Positions 44,757 to 54,582 are shown, counted from the stretch's first letter. The stretch is DNA of 64,000 nt from Comamonas endophytica (GCF_023634805.2 NZ_CP106882.1:1-64000), one strand, 5' to 3'. Translations and numbers: made by a program. Notes: a model not told the origin generated them from the letters alone.

Positions 44757-45728
44757 TCAGTCGGCAGTGATGCCCGCCGCCTTGATCAGCTCGCCCAGCG
44801 AAGCGGACTCGGCCTGGATGAACTGCGCGAATTCTGCCGGCGTGCCGCCCACGGGGCTGGCGCCGATCTCGGCCAGCCGGGTCTTCACTTCGGGCGTGGC
44901 CAGCGCGGTATTCAAGGCCTTGTTCAGCGTTTCGACGACCTGGGCAGGCGTGCCCTTGGGCGCATTGAGCCCCCACCAGACCGTGGCCTGCACGTTGTAG
45001 CCCAGCGACTGCGCCGTCTTTACCTCGGGCAGCAGCGGCGAGCCCTTGGTGTTGAGCATGGCCAGCGCGCGCAGCGAGCCGTTCTTCACGTGGCTGACGA
45101 CTTCCAGCGGATTGATGGCCATGAAATCCAGCCGGCCGCCCAGCAGGTCGGTCACGGCGGAGGAGCCGCCCTTGTAGGGCACATGCACCGCCTTGAAGCT
45201 GCCGGCGCGCAGCAGCAGCTCGCTGGCCATGTGGCCCGAGCTGCCCACGCCCGCGGTGCCGAAGGACAGCGCATCGGGCTTGGCCTTGCCCGCGGCCACC
45301 AGCTCGCCCAGGGTCTTGTAGGGCGACTTGGCGTTCACCACCACCACCAGCGCCGCCTCGCCGATGCGGCCGATCGGCACGAAGTCGTTCAGCGGGTCGA
45401 AGTTGAGCTTGGAATACAGCGCCTTGTTGGTGGTCAACGTATTGGACGAGGTCAGCAGCGTATAGCCGTTGGCCGGGCTGCGCGCCACCGCGGACATGCC
45501 GATATTGGTGCCGCCACCGGGCTTGTTGTCCACCACCATGCTCTGGCCCAGCGCCTGCGACATGGGCGTGGTGATCAGCCGCGTGATGATGTCGACGCCG
45601 CCGCCCGGGGAGTAGGGCACCACCACCGTGATGGCCTTGTCGGGATAGCCCGCGGCATGTGCCGCCAGGGGCAGGCAGGAGGCGGCCAGCAAGGCCGTGG
45701 CGAGGGTCCAGTGAGAGCGCGATGTCAT
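44757..45728 (-). CDS. Bug/TctC-family periplasmic substrate-binding protein
   Basis: 323 residues. Signal peptide MTSRSHWTLATALLAASCL to AHAA, then YPDKAITVVVPYSPGGGVD. Loops KPGGGTNIG and GTAGVGSSGHM are present. ATG 45728 has AAGGAAGA upstream. It is divergent from a (broken) LysR gene 108 bp away, the normal regulator-target arrangement. The enzyme partner is not in the immediate neighbourhood. Confidence 0.92.
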   Translation of the reverse strand: MTSRSHWTLATALLAASCLPLAAHAAGYPDKAITVVVPYSPGGGVDIITRLITTPMSQALGQSMVVDNKPGGGTNIGMSAVARSPANGYTLLTSSNTLTTNKALYSKLNFDPLNDFVPIGRIGEAALVVVVNAKSPYKTLGELVAAGKAKPDALSFGTAGVGSSGHMASELLLRAGSFKAVHVPYKGGSSAVTDLLGGRLDFMAINPLEVVSHVKNGSLRALAMLNTKGSPLLPEVKTAQSLGYNVQATVWWGLNAPKGTPAQVVETLNKALNTALATPEVKTRLAEIGASPVGGTPAEFAQFIQAESASLGELIKAAGITAD

Positions 45729-45836
45729 TGCTTGTCTTCCTTGAGAGATCGATTTGGCTTTTTGCGGCATTCTCGGCACGCCCCGCTATATGGTCCAATA
45801 CTTTTTCAATCGCCAATTGATAGGTTTTTCATCTCA

Positions 45837-46750
45837 ATGGATCTGCGCCGTCTCAATTACTTCATTGCCGTGGCCCAGGAACTGAACTTCAGCCGCGCCG
45901 CCGAGCGCCTGCACATCAGCCAGCCGCCGCTGAGCCAGCAGATCCAGGCGCTGGAGGCCGAGCTGGGCGTGCTGCTGCTCGAGCGTTCGCGGCGTTCGGT
46001 GGCGCTGACCCAGGCGGGCCGGGTGTTCCTGGCGCACGCCTTGCGCATCACCGAGCAATACGCGCTGGCCAGGCGCCAGGCGCAGATGGCGCATTCCGGC
46101 GTGGCCGGTCGCATCCGCCTGGCATTCACCGCTTCGGTGCCGCTGTTCCCGGGCTTTCCGCAGTTGCTGCAGGGCTTTCGCCAGGCCTATCCGCATATCG
46201 AGGTGGTCTTGCGCCACCTGTCCACCGGCGAGCAGCTCGAAGCGCTGCTGCAGGGCGAGATCGATGTCGGCCTGCTGCGCCCCTCCCCGCATCTGCGCAC
46301 GCCCGAGGCGCTGCGCGCGAGCTCTGGCGCGACGAGCTGGTGGTCGCAATGGCGGCCAGCCATCCGCTCGCGGGCCAGGACATGGCGCCCATCGCGCTGC
46401 AGGAGCTGGCCGGCGAGCCCTTCGTGCTGCAGCCGCCGACGCTGGGCTGCGGCCTGTCGGAGCATATCGCGCTGCTCACCAGCCGCGCCGGATTCACGCC
46501 GCAGATAGCCCAGGAAAGCAGCGAGACCGCCACCACGCTGGCCCTGGTGGCCGCCCACATCGGGGTATCGATCGTCCCCAGCAGCTACTGCGGCATCCGC
46601 CCGGCCGGCGTGCACTTTCGTCCACTGGCGGGCCAGGGCGGCCGATCGTGCATCCTGGCAGCAGTGCGCAGCAAGGAAAGCGATGCCTGCGTGCAGACCT
46701 TCGTCGAGCTGCTCCACGCCGACACGGGGCTGGATGTGGCGACGGCCTGA
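45837..46750 (+). pseudogene. LysR-family transcriptional regulator, frameshifted
   Basis: It begins MDLRRLNYFIAVAQELNFSR, with the helix-turn-helix AAERLHISQPPLSQQIQALEAELG, and then effector-domain sequence to LRPSPHLRTPEALRA. The frame is lost around 46316-46321 (GCGCGAGC); one base restores ELWRDELVVAMAASHPLAG and the C-terminal half to 46750 (305 codons). If real, the regulator of the divergent Bug gene lacks half its effector domain. Confidence 0.85.
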
Positions 46751-46958
46751 GTGAAAGAGCAGGCGGCCATCGCCATGGCTGGCAAACCATCCGCCGCGGC
46801 AGGGCCTATCGCGCGGCGCCTGGATGCCGCGGTCTACCATCAGGAATGTATTGCGCGCCGTTGCCGCGGTGCGCAAAAGCGCAGAAGGCGCTAGCCCTGG
46901 TCTGCGCCGATTTCTCCATCCGGCTAGCGTGCCCGTCCCATGCCATGGGAGGTCCAAC

Positions 46959-47990
46959 ATGCACCGATGCCCATGCCGCTTCGTCCCGGACTATGTGCTC
47001 GACCGCCTGGCCAGCGACCAGACGCTTTCCAAGGAGACCTGTGAGCGTGTCGCATATACCGCGCGCCTGACCCAGCATTTTTGCGACATCCGCAAGCAGA
47101 ACATCCGGCTTGCCGGATTCCTGATGGAAAACCAGTGGATGGCGGAGCTCACCAGCAATCCCGAAGTGACGCTGTTCGACTGCCGGCAGACCGTGAGCCT
47201 GCCCGGCCTGCAGATCAAGGACCCGGCCAATTCGAAGGATCCCACGGTGCAGCGCACCCACAGCGAAACCGACCTGATGGGCACCTTCCTGCGCGAGGTG
47301 TTCGCGCGCAACTCGATCGACAACGCGGGAATGACGCTGATGTCGGCGGTGCACTATGGCAAGAAATACAACAACGCCATGTGGAACGGGCTGCAGATGA
47401 TCTATGGCGACGGCGACGGCGAGCTGTTCCTGAGCTTCGCTTCGGGCATCGACGTGATCGGGCACGAACTGGCGCATGGCCTCACGCAATACACGCTGCA
47501 GCTCGAATACGACGACGAACCCGGCGGGCTCAACGAGAGCCTGTCCGACTGCTTCGGCACGATGTTCCGCCAATGGCGCCTCAACCACGATGCCAAGCGC
47601 GCCGACTGGCTGGTCGGCAGCGACATCATCGGCCCACGCACGCGCGAGCGCGGCTACACCTGCATGCGCGACATGTGCGAGCCAGATGCCAAGCACTGCC
47701 TGGCGCCCCAGCCCACGCACTACGGGCAGTTGAAGCCCGGCCAGCACCCGCACAGCGGCAGCGGGCCGCCGAACCTGGCCTTCTGCACCGCCTGCAAGCT
47801 CGTCGGCGGCAACAGCTGGGAGAACATCGGCAGGATCTGGTATCAGGCGATGGCCAAGACCGGCCTGGCCCCGCGCATGGGCATGGCGCAGTTCGCGGCC
47901 AAGACCCGGGAACAGGCAGCGGATTTGTTCGGCAAGGACTCGCTGGCGGAAGCCGCGGTGGACGCGGGCTGGAAGAAGGTGGGGCTTTGA
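46959..47990 (+). CDS. M4-family (protealysin/thermolysin-like) metallopeptidase
   Basis: 343 residues. Zinc motif HELAHGLTQ with the third ligand in GGLNESLSDCFG; VHYGKKYNNAMWNGLQMIYGDGDG and the C-terminal FCTACKLVGGNSWENIGRIWYQAM fit the M4 fold. The N-terminus MHRCPCRFVPDYVLDRLA resembles the short propeptide of protealysins. There is no signal peptide, as in that subgroup, so it is cytosolic or exported in an unusual way. The emfourin inhibitor gene often next to protealysin is not seen. GGAGG precedes ATG 46959. Confidence 0.9.
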   Translation: MHRCPCRFVPDYVLDRLASDQTLSKETCERVAYTARLTQHFCDIRKQNIRLAGFLMENQWMAELTSNPEVTLFDCRQTVSLPGLQIKDPANSKDPTVQRTHSETDLMGTFLREVFARNSIDNAGMTLMSAVHYGKKYNNAMWNGLQMIYGDGDGELFLSFASGIDVIGHELAHGLTQYTLQLEYDDEPGGLNESLSDCFGTMFRQWRLNHDAKRADWLVGSDIIGPRTRERGYTCMRDMCEPDAKHCLAPQPTHYGQLKPGQHPHSGSGPPNLAFCTACKLVGGNSWENIGRIWYQAMAKTGLAPRMGMAQFAAKTREQAADLFGKDSLAEAAVDAGWKKVGL

Positions 47991-48008
47991 GGCGGTGCGC
48001 CGCGGGTC

Positions 48009-48701
48009 TCACCGTCCCATCACCACCGGCCCGCCCTTTTGCAGCGCGCGCTGGTAGGCCGGCCGCTCGCGCATGCGCTGGCGGTAGGCCAGCAGGTGCG
48101 GCCAGGCGGCCTCGTTGCCGCTGCGCATCAAGGCGGCCTCGACGGCAAAGCTCATCTGGAAATCGGCCATGGTCAGGTGCTCGCCGGCAAACCAGCGGTG
48201 CCGCGCCAGATGCGCCTCCATGAAAGCCAGCGCGGTCTGCACGTTCGGACCGATGAGCCTTTGCTGCACCTTGGCGCACAGCGCGCGCGCCACCGGACGC
48301 ACGAAAAACGGCATGGGCTGGTGCGGTATGGTGTCGAACACCAGCTTCATGACCAGCCAGTTCATCAACGAGCCCTCGGCGTAATGCATCCAGAACCGGC
48401 ACTGCCGATGTTCGGGTGTGCCGCGCGCGGGCTCGAGATGGGAAAGCTCCGCGGGCGTCTGCGCGCCATGGGTCTCAGCCAGGTATTCGATGATCGCTCC
48501 GGATTCGGCCACCACCGCGGCGCCGTCGGTGATGACCGGCGACTTGCCCAGAGGATGGACGGCCTTGAGCTCGGCCGGCGCCAGGCGGGTCCTGGGGTCG
48601 CGCTGGTAGACGCGCAGCTCGTAGGGCACGCCCAGCTCTTCCAGCAGCCACAGGATGCGCTGGGAGCGGGAGGTTTGCAGATGGTGGATGGTCAGGGTCA
48701 T
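48009..48701 (-). CDS. Glutathione S-transferase
   Basis: 230 residues. MTLTIHHLQTSRSQRILWLLEELG with the Ser-Arg pair, HPLGKSPVITDGAAVVAESGAIIEYLAE is the glutathione-binding half; the C-terminal helical half has RHRWFAGEHLTMADFQMSFAVEA. Intact, unlike the first GST. It is convergent with the M4 peptidase gene. Confidence 0.92.
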   Translation of the reverse strand: MTLTIHHLQTSRSQRILWLLEELGVPYELRVYQRDPRTRLAPAELKAVHPLGKSPVITDGAAVVAESGAIIEYLAETHGAQTPAELSHLEPARGTPEHRQCRFWMHYAEGSLMNWLVMKLVFDTIPHQPMPFFVRPVARALCAKVQQRLIGPNVQTALAFMEAHLARHRWFAGEHLTMADFQMSFAVEAALMRSGNEAAWPHLLAYRQRMRERPAYQRALQKGGPVVMGR

Positions 48702-48940
48702 CGGGGCTCCAGGGGTATGCAGTGGCGCCGGACCATGCCGAGGTCAGGCCTATCACATGATCGAAACCGGCCACTGCCGCGACTTGTAAGTCAAAGCCTA
48801 CAAGAGCTGTAGGTGATACATAGGAAATGCTTGCATTTCCGGAGCGATCGCGTATCGTGAGGTCCATTGTCTAGGCGCCGTAGCACACGCTTTTGACTTT
48901 CAGTTCCCGCTGTTCTCTACACAGCCAAGGAAAGCGAAGT

Positions 48941-49168
48941 ATGAAGTACCGCCTTCTCGAGGTGGCCTCCGCCACGCAGCCTTTGCATCTGCATCTTCCC
49001 GAAGATATCAGCGCCTTCGAGGACCTGCGCCGTGATGGCCTGGTCGCCGGCACGCTGCTTGCGCCGGCCGATGCCGTCATCCACAGCCTCACCCCCGACG
49101 GCCACGCGTTGCTTGCGCTGCGCAGGTGCCGCCTGGCACGCCAGCCCGGCGGCTCCCTGGGCAATTGA
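48941..49168 (+). CDS. Small hypothetical protein
   Basis: 75 residues, MKYRLLEVASATQPLHLHLPEDISAFEDL onward. I do not recognise it. GGAAAG lies 8 bases before the ATG and the codon use fits the neighbours. It is a single small gene before the convergent chemoreceptor gene. Confidence 0.55.
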   Translation: MKYRLLEVASATQPLHLHLPEDISAFEDLRRDGLVAGTLLAPADAVIHSLTPDGHALLALRRCRLARQPGGSLGN

Positions 49169-49218
49169 AGCGGTGGCTGGCGGCAGGTTTCTTTCCAGCT
49201 GCGCGGCGCCTGCCGCCA

Positions 49219-50541
49219 TCAGCCGCTGACCACTGCATGCTCGAGCCGGGTGATCGCATGGTTGACCACACCCAGGTTCTGGTGCTGCAGTTTGCTCGCG
49301 TGGGCGATCTCTTCCATCACCGCGTTGGCACGCTGGGCCGCCTGCTTCATCTGCACCATCATCGTGCCTGAATCGTGCACCCGGTCGTAGCCGTGCTGCA
49401 CGCTGTCCGAAGACGACACGATGACGCTCTTGATTTCCTTGGCGGCTTCGGCACTGCGGCCCGCGAGGTTGCGCACTTCGCTGGCCACGACGGCAAAGCC
49501 GCGGCCGTGCTCGCCGGCGCGCGCGGCCTCCACCGCGGCATTCAGCGCCAGGAGATTGGTCTGGAAGGCAATGCCTTCGATCAGGCCAACCATCTCGCCG
49601 ATGCGCCCCGAACTCTTGCGGATCTGCTGCATGGCCTGCATCGCCGATTCCACTGCATTGCTGCCGCCATTGGCCACGTCGACGACCTGGCGCGCCTGGT
49701 GGCTGGCATCGTCGGCGCGGGCCGCATTCTCCTGCACCAGTTGCTGCAGCTGCTCGAATGCCGCTTGCACCAGCCGGGTGGCCTCGAAGCGCGTCGTGAT
49801 GTCGGTGGCGTACTTGACCACCTTGAAGGGCTGGCCGCGCTGGTCGAACACCGGGTTGTAGTTGGCTTCGATCCACACATCCGCGCCGGAGCGCGAGATG
49901 CGCCGGAACTGCCCCTTCTGGTATTGCCCCTGCGCCAGGCTGTGCCAGAAGGCTGCATATGCGGGGCTGCGGGCTTCGGCAGGGTCGACGAACATCGAGT
50001 GGTGCTGCCCCACCAGTTCCCGATCCGATGCATAGCCCATGGCATCGAGGAAATTGCGGTTGCAGCACAGGATATGGCCGTCAAGCGTGAATTCGATCAC
50101 GGCCTGCGAACGCCCCACGGCCGCCAGCTGGCTTGCGGCCTCGACGCTGCTGCGCACCTCGGGCGTCACATCCATCGCGTACTTGACCACCTTGCGCACA
50201 CGGCCCTGGCCATCCACGACCGGGCAGTAGTTGGCCTGCAGCCAGACCACTTCACCCGAGTTCTTGACGCGCTTGCAGCGACCCACGAACGACTCGCCGC
50301 GGCGCAGACGCTCCCAGAAGTCCCGGTACTCGGATTCATCGTGGCCGTCGAGGTCCAGGAAGATGCGGTGGTGCTTTTGCAGCAGCTCCTCCTTCGTGTA
50401 GCCCATCAGGCGCAGGAAATGGGCATTGGCGAAGAGAACATGGCCGGACGCATCGAACTCGATGACGGCCTGGTTCCTGTAGAGCGCCTTGAGCTGGCGA
50501 TCCGCCAAGCCAAAGCCCAGGGTGTTGAATAGGGACAGCAT
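49219..50541 (-). CDS. Soluble PAS-PAS methyl-accepting chemotaxis protein (BdlA-like)
   Basis: 440 residues with no membrane segment. Two PAS domains repeat the same pattern (15-130: AVIEFDASGHVLFANAHFLRLMGY; 140-250: AVIEFTLDGHILCCNRNFLDAMGY, each ending VVKYAMDVT or VVKYATDIT). A short signalling domain follows with the hairpin tip IAFQTNLLALNAAVEAARAGE and EVRNLAGRSAEAAKEIK. BdlA of Pseudomonas, which governs biofilm dispersion, has this same order and size. Aer-type redox or heme sensing by PAS is possible. No che genes nearby. Confidence 0.9.
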   Translation of the reverse strand: MLSLFNTLGFGLADRQLKALYRNQAVIEFDASGHVLFANAHFLRLMGYTKEELLQKHHRIFLDLDGHDESEYRDFWERLRRGESFVGRCKRVKNSGEVVWLQANYCPVVDGQGRVRKVVKYAMDVTPEVRSSVEAASQLAAVGRSQAVIEFTLDGHILCCNRNFLDAMGYASDRELVGQHHSMFVDPAEARSPAYAAFWHSLAQGQYQKGQFRRISRSGADVWIEANYNPVFDQRGQPFKVVKYATDITTRFEATRLVQAAFEQLQQLVQENAARADDASHQARQVVDVANGGSNAVESAMQAMQQIRKSSGRIGEMVGLIEGIAFQTNLLALNAAVEAARAGEHGRGFAVVASEVRNLAGRSAEAAKEIKSVIVSSSDSVQHGYDRVHDSGTMMVQMKQAAQRANAVMEEIAHASKLQHQNLGVVNHAITRLEHAVVSG

Positions 50542-50851
50542 GCGGTGAATGGTTATGGTTTTAATGTTCTGTTAGTGGTGTCCGGGCCGCGGCGCTCCAA
50601 CCTGCGCATCCCTCCCGGTGCGCGGCGCATGCCTGTCGGTGTCAAGCGTTGGTGGAACGGTTCGCGGACGCAGCCTGCCATCGGCATGCCTTGGGCGATG
50701 TGCGGATCGAAGCCTGGAGCCCTGCCGTCTTATCCCCACGGCACGGGTCCAAGCTTGTGCATAACTGCCGGAATAACTCGCCAAAGTGGCGCCAGTGCTG
50801 GGTTTGCCGGGCGCGCCTAAAAAACAGGCAATCCCGGCCCGCCTGGGGTTT
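50542..50851. other. Intergenic gap without recognised features
   Basis: About 310 bp upstream of the chemoreceptor gene and downstream of the UDP-galactopyranose mutase gene. No frame yields recognisable protein, and I see no terminator or strong repeat. It should contain the chemoreceptor promoter. Confidence 0.4.
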
Positions 50852-52003
50852 TCAGCCCAACGGATCCATGACGAAGCTGCCCAGCGGCTTGCCACTTGCC
50901 AGGCTCTGCTGGTATTGCTCGGCCACGTCCAGCGCCTCGGCAATCGTCACGTGCATGTCGATGTAGCGGTAGGTGCCCAGCCGGCCGACGAAGGTCACGT
51001 TGCGCTCGAGCTGCGCGCGCTGCACGTATTGCGCCAGCAGCGCCTTCTCCGCCACCAGGCGGATCGGGTAGTAAGGCGTATCGTTTTCCTCGCACAGGCG
51101 GCTGTATTCCTTGAAGATCACGGTGTCGGCGTGTTGTTCCCAGGGCGCGAAGTGCTTGTGCTCGGAAATGCGCGTCCAGGGCACGGACAGGTCGCAGTAG
51201 TTGATGACCGCATTCCCCTGGTAGTCGCCCGTGTGGTCCTCGCGCACGAAGTCCAGCGTGCGGTAGCCAAGCCGGCCCTCGTCGCAGCCGAACCAGGCAT
51301 CGATGGGGCCGCTGCAAAACACATGGTCATAGCCCGAGGCCAGCGAGCGCTCGAAGCGCGTGCCCAGCTGCAGCGTCACGTTCGGCAGGTCCAGCAGGTT
51401 CTCGACGATGGCCGTGTAGCCGTCGCGCGGGATGCCCTGGTACTGGCTTGCGTAGTAGTTGTCGTCGTAGTTGAAGCGCATCGGCAGGCGCTTGAGGATG
51501 CTGGCCGGCAGCTGCGTCGGCGACATGCCCCATTGCTTGATGGTGTAGTTCTTGAAGAACGCCTCGTAGAGGTCGCGCCCCATCAGCGACAGTGCCTGTT
51601 CCTCGAAATTCGCCGGCTCGGCGCCGCCCTGCTGGGCGATCTCGTCGAAGAAGGCCTTGGCCTGGGCGGGCGAGAAGGTGCGGCCGAGAAACTGGTTGAT
51701 GGTCAGCAGGTTCAGCGGCAGCGAGTACACCCGCCCGCCGGTGATGGCCTTGACGCGGTTGATGAAGGGCACGAAGGTGCCGAACTGCTGGATGTAGTCC
51801 CACACCCGCTGGTTGCTGGTGTGGAAGATGTGCGGCCCGTAGGTATGCAGCATCACCCCGGTCTTGTCGTCGCGCGCGGTGTGGCAGTTGCCCGCCACAT
51901 GCGCGCGGGTGTCGAACACCTCGACCTGGTGACCTGCACGGCCCAATTCCTGGGCCAGCACGGCGCCGGAAAAACCGGCGCCGACGATTGCGATATGGGC
52001 CAT
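50852..52003 (-). CDS. glf: UDP-galactopyranose mutase
   Basis: 383 residues. FAD-binding start MAHIAIVGAGFSGAVLAQEL, GGRVYSLPLNLLTINQFLG, the substrate loop KNYTIKQWGMSPTQLPASI, and RLPMRFNYDDNYYASQYQGIP are all typical of Glf. It interconverts UDP-galactopyranose and UDP-galactofuranose for cell-surface glycans. It lies 29 bp after the glycosidase-glycosyltransferase gene on one transcript, so the pair probably makes and uses galactofuranose in an exopolysaccharide or O-antigen. Confidence 0.93.
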   Translation of the reverse strand: MAHIAIVGAGFSGAVLAQELGRAGHQVEVFDTRAHVAGNCHTARDDKTGVMLHTYGPHIFHTSNQRVWDYIQQFGTFVPFINRVKAITGGRVYSLPLNLLTINQFLGRTFSPAQAKAFFDEIAQQGGAEPANFEEQALSLMGRDLYEAFFKNYTIKQWGMSPTQLPASILKRLPMRFNYDDNYYASQYQGIPRDGYTAIVENLLDLPNVTLQLGTRFERSLASGYDHVFCSGPIDAWFGCDEGRLGYRTLDFVREDHTGDYQGNAVINYCDLSVPWTRISEHKHFAPWEQHADTVIFKEYSRLCEENDTPYYPIRLVAEKALLAQYVQRAQLERNVTFVGRLGTYRYIDMHVTIAEALDVAEQYQQSLASGKPLGSFVMDPLG

Positions 52004-52032
52004 GAAGGCTTTCTCTGAAAGAATGAAAGGAA

Positions 52033-54582
52033 TCAGGCCACGGGCAGCGAGGGCGACAGCTGGGCAGTGGCCGCCCATGCCGGAACCTGGACCGGCCTCG
52101 GCAGCGGCGTGTTGACGGCCAATGCTTCGTCGGCCTCGATCGCTTCTTCGATGGCGTCGAAGCGCTCGAGCAGCACCTGCATGGCTGTTGCGGTTCGGTC
52201 CCACGAGGTGGACGCCACGACCTGGGCCGCAAGTTCCTGGAACTGCGCCTGCTCTGCGGGCGAGCGCGCCAGGATGCCTTCGCAGGCGGCGACGAATTCC
52301 GCCGGCGAGGCGGCGATGGGCACCACGTCCGCATACTGCTGCGCCACATCGCGCACCGGCGTGCTGACCACGGGCTTGCCCGCCGCCAGGTATTCCAGCG
52401 TCTTGGTCGGGCTGATGAAGCGCGTCGATGCGTTGAGCGCGAAGGGCATCAGGCATACATCCCAGCCGGAGAGGAAGGAAGGCAGCTCGTCGTAGCGCCG
52501 CTGGCCCATCCAGTGCAGGTTCGGGCGCTGCGGCAGGCGTGCGGCGTCGATCTTCACCACCGGGCCGACCATCACGATCTGCCAGTCGGGATGTGCATCG
52601 GCCAGCGCGCCGACCAGGTCCAGGTCCAGCCGCTCGTCGATCACGCCATAGTAGCCAAGGCGCGGGCCGGCGATGTGGGCCTGGTCGGGGTGGCTGGGCA
52701 CGCCGCTGCGGCCGAAATGCGCGTGGTCCACACTGCTCGGGAAGCAATGCACGTCGCCATGCCGCGTGCGCTTGGATTCGTAGAGGCTGCGCCCGCCGGT
52801 GAACACCAGATCCACCTCGCGGAACAGCTGCTCCTCGCGCTCGATCAGCGCCGGGGGCGCGAAATCGAACGCCGACAGCTCGTCCATGCAGTCGTAGATG
52901 CGGCCCAGCGGCGTGAGATCGCGCGCCAGCGGCAGCGCCATCGGGGTGTAGAACCACAGCAGGTACTGGTCGATGCCATGGTCGTCGAGATACTGCTGCA
53001 GCATGCCGCGCATGCGGTCCATGTGCATGTCGGCAAAGCCGGGCGCATTGCCGGGCACGTGCATGCGCAGCACCTGCACGCCGGCGCAGGGGCTGTAGCG
53101 CTCGAGCCAGGTACGCTCGGCGCCGACGATGGGCTCCTCGACGAACAGGATCGGATGCTGGCCGGCAAGGCGCGACATCAGCTGCTGCGGGCGTTGGTAC
53201 ACGAAATCCCAGCGAAGATGAGAGAAGACAACAATGCTTTTCATGGCGGTACCAAGGAAGGGTGGAGAAAAACGAAGCGCATGGTCACCAAAGGCCTGCA
53301 GCCAGTGCTGCAGGCGCTCGGCATAGGGTTGGCACAGCCGGCGCGTGAGGTCCCCGGCATCGGCGCCGGGTACGTCCCACAGACCGGCGTGATGCCAGTG
53401 ATCGAAGTCTTGCCAGTCGGGCCGGTCAATGAGCGGGTACAGGCACAGGCCCAGCAGCGGGATGCCCTGCGCATGGCATTGCGCCACCTCGCCGGCGATG
53501 TCGTCGAGCCACTGCGCACGGCCCTCGCCCACATGGCCGGTTTCGCTGATGCACAGCGGTCGCTGGTAGCGCTGCCAGAGCGCCGCGGCCAGCCGATGGA
53601 AGGGACGCCGGCGCCGGTCCTGCAGATGCCAGTGCAGGCGCGCGCCGGAACCATGCTCCCACTGGTTGTCGTGGTAGTAGTTGATGCCCAGCACATCGAG
53701 GTAGCGCGGCGCGCCGCCCAGCTCGGAGGCCTTGAGGCCGCAAATCATGTCCCAGGCCTCGAACTGGCCCTCGGCTTCGCGCGCCGCGGCCGCGCAGACG
53801 CCCGGGCCCGCACCCAGCGGCGCCTCGACATGGATTGCGGGATCGGTGTGCACGATGCGCGCGCCCGGCGCCACGCGCCAGATCGCGTCGATGGCGCGCA
53901 GCGTGGCGCGCACCAGCACGCGCTTGAGCTGCGCGCCGCGCTCGGGCCCGCCCGGCACATAGGGGTGGATCAGCCCGGTGTGCCCTGCGGCCCAGGCCAG
54001 GAAGGAGATTTCGTTGATCGGCTGGTAGACGGCAGCCGGACCGTGCACCTCGGCCAGCATTGCGGCCACGGTCTCGCAATGCTCGGCAAAGGCCGCTATG
54101 AATTCCTCGGGACGCTCGAACGGATCCAGGCGCTGCGGCCAGCCGTAATGCATCAGCGACCAGATGACCTGGATGCCATGACGGGCCGCGAGCCGGGCCT
54201 GTTCTCGCAGGGCCGGCATGCTCCAGGCGCCGCCTTCGTCGAACAGCCGCCAGCCGATGCTTTCGCGCACCACGCGGATGCCCATGTGCGCCAATGCCGC
54301 GTAGTCTTCGTCCAGGCGGGCGCGGTGGCCATTGCGCTGATTGGTGTCCAGCGGGTGGCCATGGCCATTGCGGTGGTCTGCGCCTTCGAAGCCCCCCATC
54401 CAGAAGCTGTTGAAAAGAGGGGCGTGCTGGCGGCTCTGGGAACCTGTCTCGGCAGCGAGGAGACTAGCGCTGTGCATACGCAGCGCCGCGAAGCAGGTTG
54501 GTGCCGCCATCCAGCAACCCGGACGGGATCCCGCAGGCCGCCGGGCATCGACCGGCGCGCGCATTGCCCGACGCACCGGCAT
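52033..54582 (-). CDS. Fusion of a clan GH-A glycosidase domain and a GT-B glycosyltransferase
   Basis: 849 residues as read from 54582. Residues about 55-410 form a family-1-like (beta/alpha)8 glycosidase: SFWMGGFEGADHRN, acid/base Glu in YQPINEISFLAW, nucleophile Glu in RPLCISETGHVGEG. Residues about 447-810 form a GT-B transferase: SIVVFSHLRWDFVYQRPQQLM, GRIYDCMDELSAF, PRLGYYGVIDERLD, FALNASTRFISPTKTLEYLAAGKPVV. In other bacteria I know these as separate genes beside glf. An in-frame ATG at 53244 begins the transferase but lacks a ribosome site. The true start is unclear; ATG 54477 and others are possible since the first 50 residues are not conserved-looking. Confidence 0.85.
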   Translation of the reverse strand: MPVRRAMRAPVDARRPAGSRPGCWMAAPTCFAALRMHSASLLAAETGSQSRQHAPLFNSFWMGGFEGADHRNGHGHPLDTNQRNGHRARLDEDYAALAHMGIRVVRESIGWRLFDEGGAWSMPALREQARLAARHGIQVIWSLMHYGWPQRLDPFERPEEFIAAFAEHCETVAAMLAEVHGPAAVYQPINEISFLAWAAGHTGLIHPYVPGGPERGAQLKRVLVRATLRAIDAIWRVAPGARIVHTDPAIHVEAPLGAGPGVCAAAAREAEGQFEAWDMICGLKASELGGAPRYLDVLGINYYHDNQWEHGSGARLHWHLQDRRRRPFHRLAAALWQRYQRPLCISETGHVGEGRAQWLDDIAGEVAQCHAQGIPLLGLCLYPLIDRPDWQDFDHWHHAGLWDVPGADAGDLTRRLCQPYAERLQHWLQAFGDHALRFSPPFLGTAMKSIVVFSHLRWDFVYQRPQQLMSRLAGQHPILFVEEPIVGAERTWLERYSPCAGVQVLRMHVPGNAPGFADMHMDRMRGMLQQYLDDHGIDQYLLWFYTPMALPLARDLTPLGRIYDCMDELSAFDFAPPALIEREEQLFREVDLVFTGGRSLYESKRTRHGDVHCFPSSVDHAHFGRSGVPSHPDQAHIAGPRLGYYGVIDERLDLDLVGALADAHPDWQIVMVGPVVKIDAARLPQRPNLHWMGQRRYDELPSFLSGWDVCLMPFALNASTRFISPTKTLEYLAAGKPVVSTPVRDVAQQYADVVPIAASPAEFVAACEGILARSPAEQAQFQELAAQVVASTSWDRTATAMQVLLERFDAIEEAIEADEALAVNTPLPRPVQVPAWAATAQLSPSLPVA

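Noticed and set aside
53242..53244. Internal ATG as start of a separate glycosyltransferase gene
   Set aside because: No Shine-Dalgarno precedes it and the upstream glycosidase frame runs into it without a stop, so a fusion is the simpler reading; an assembly error remains possible.
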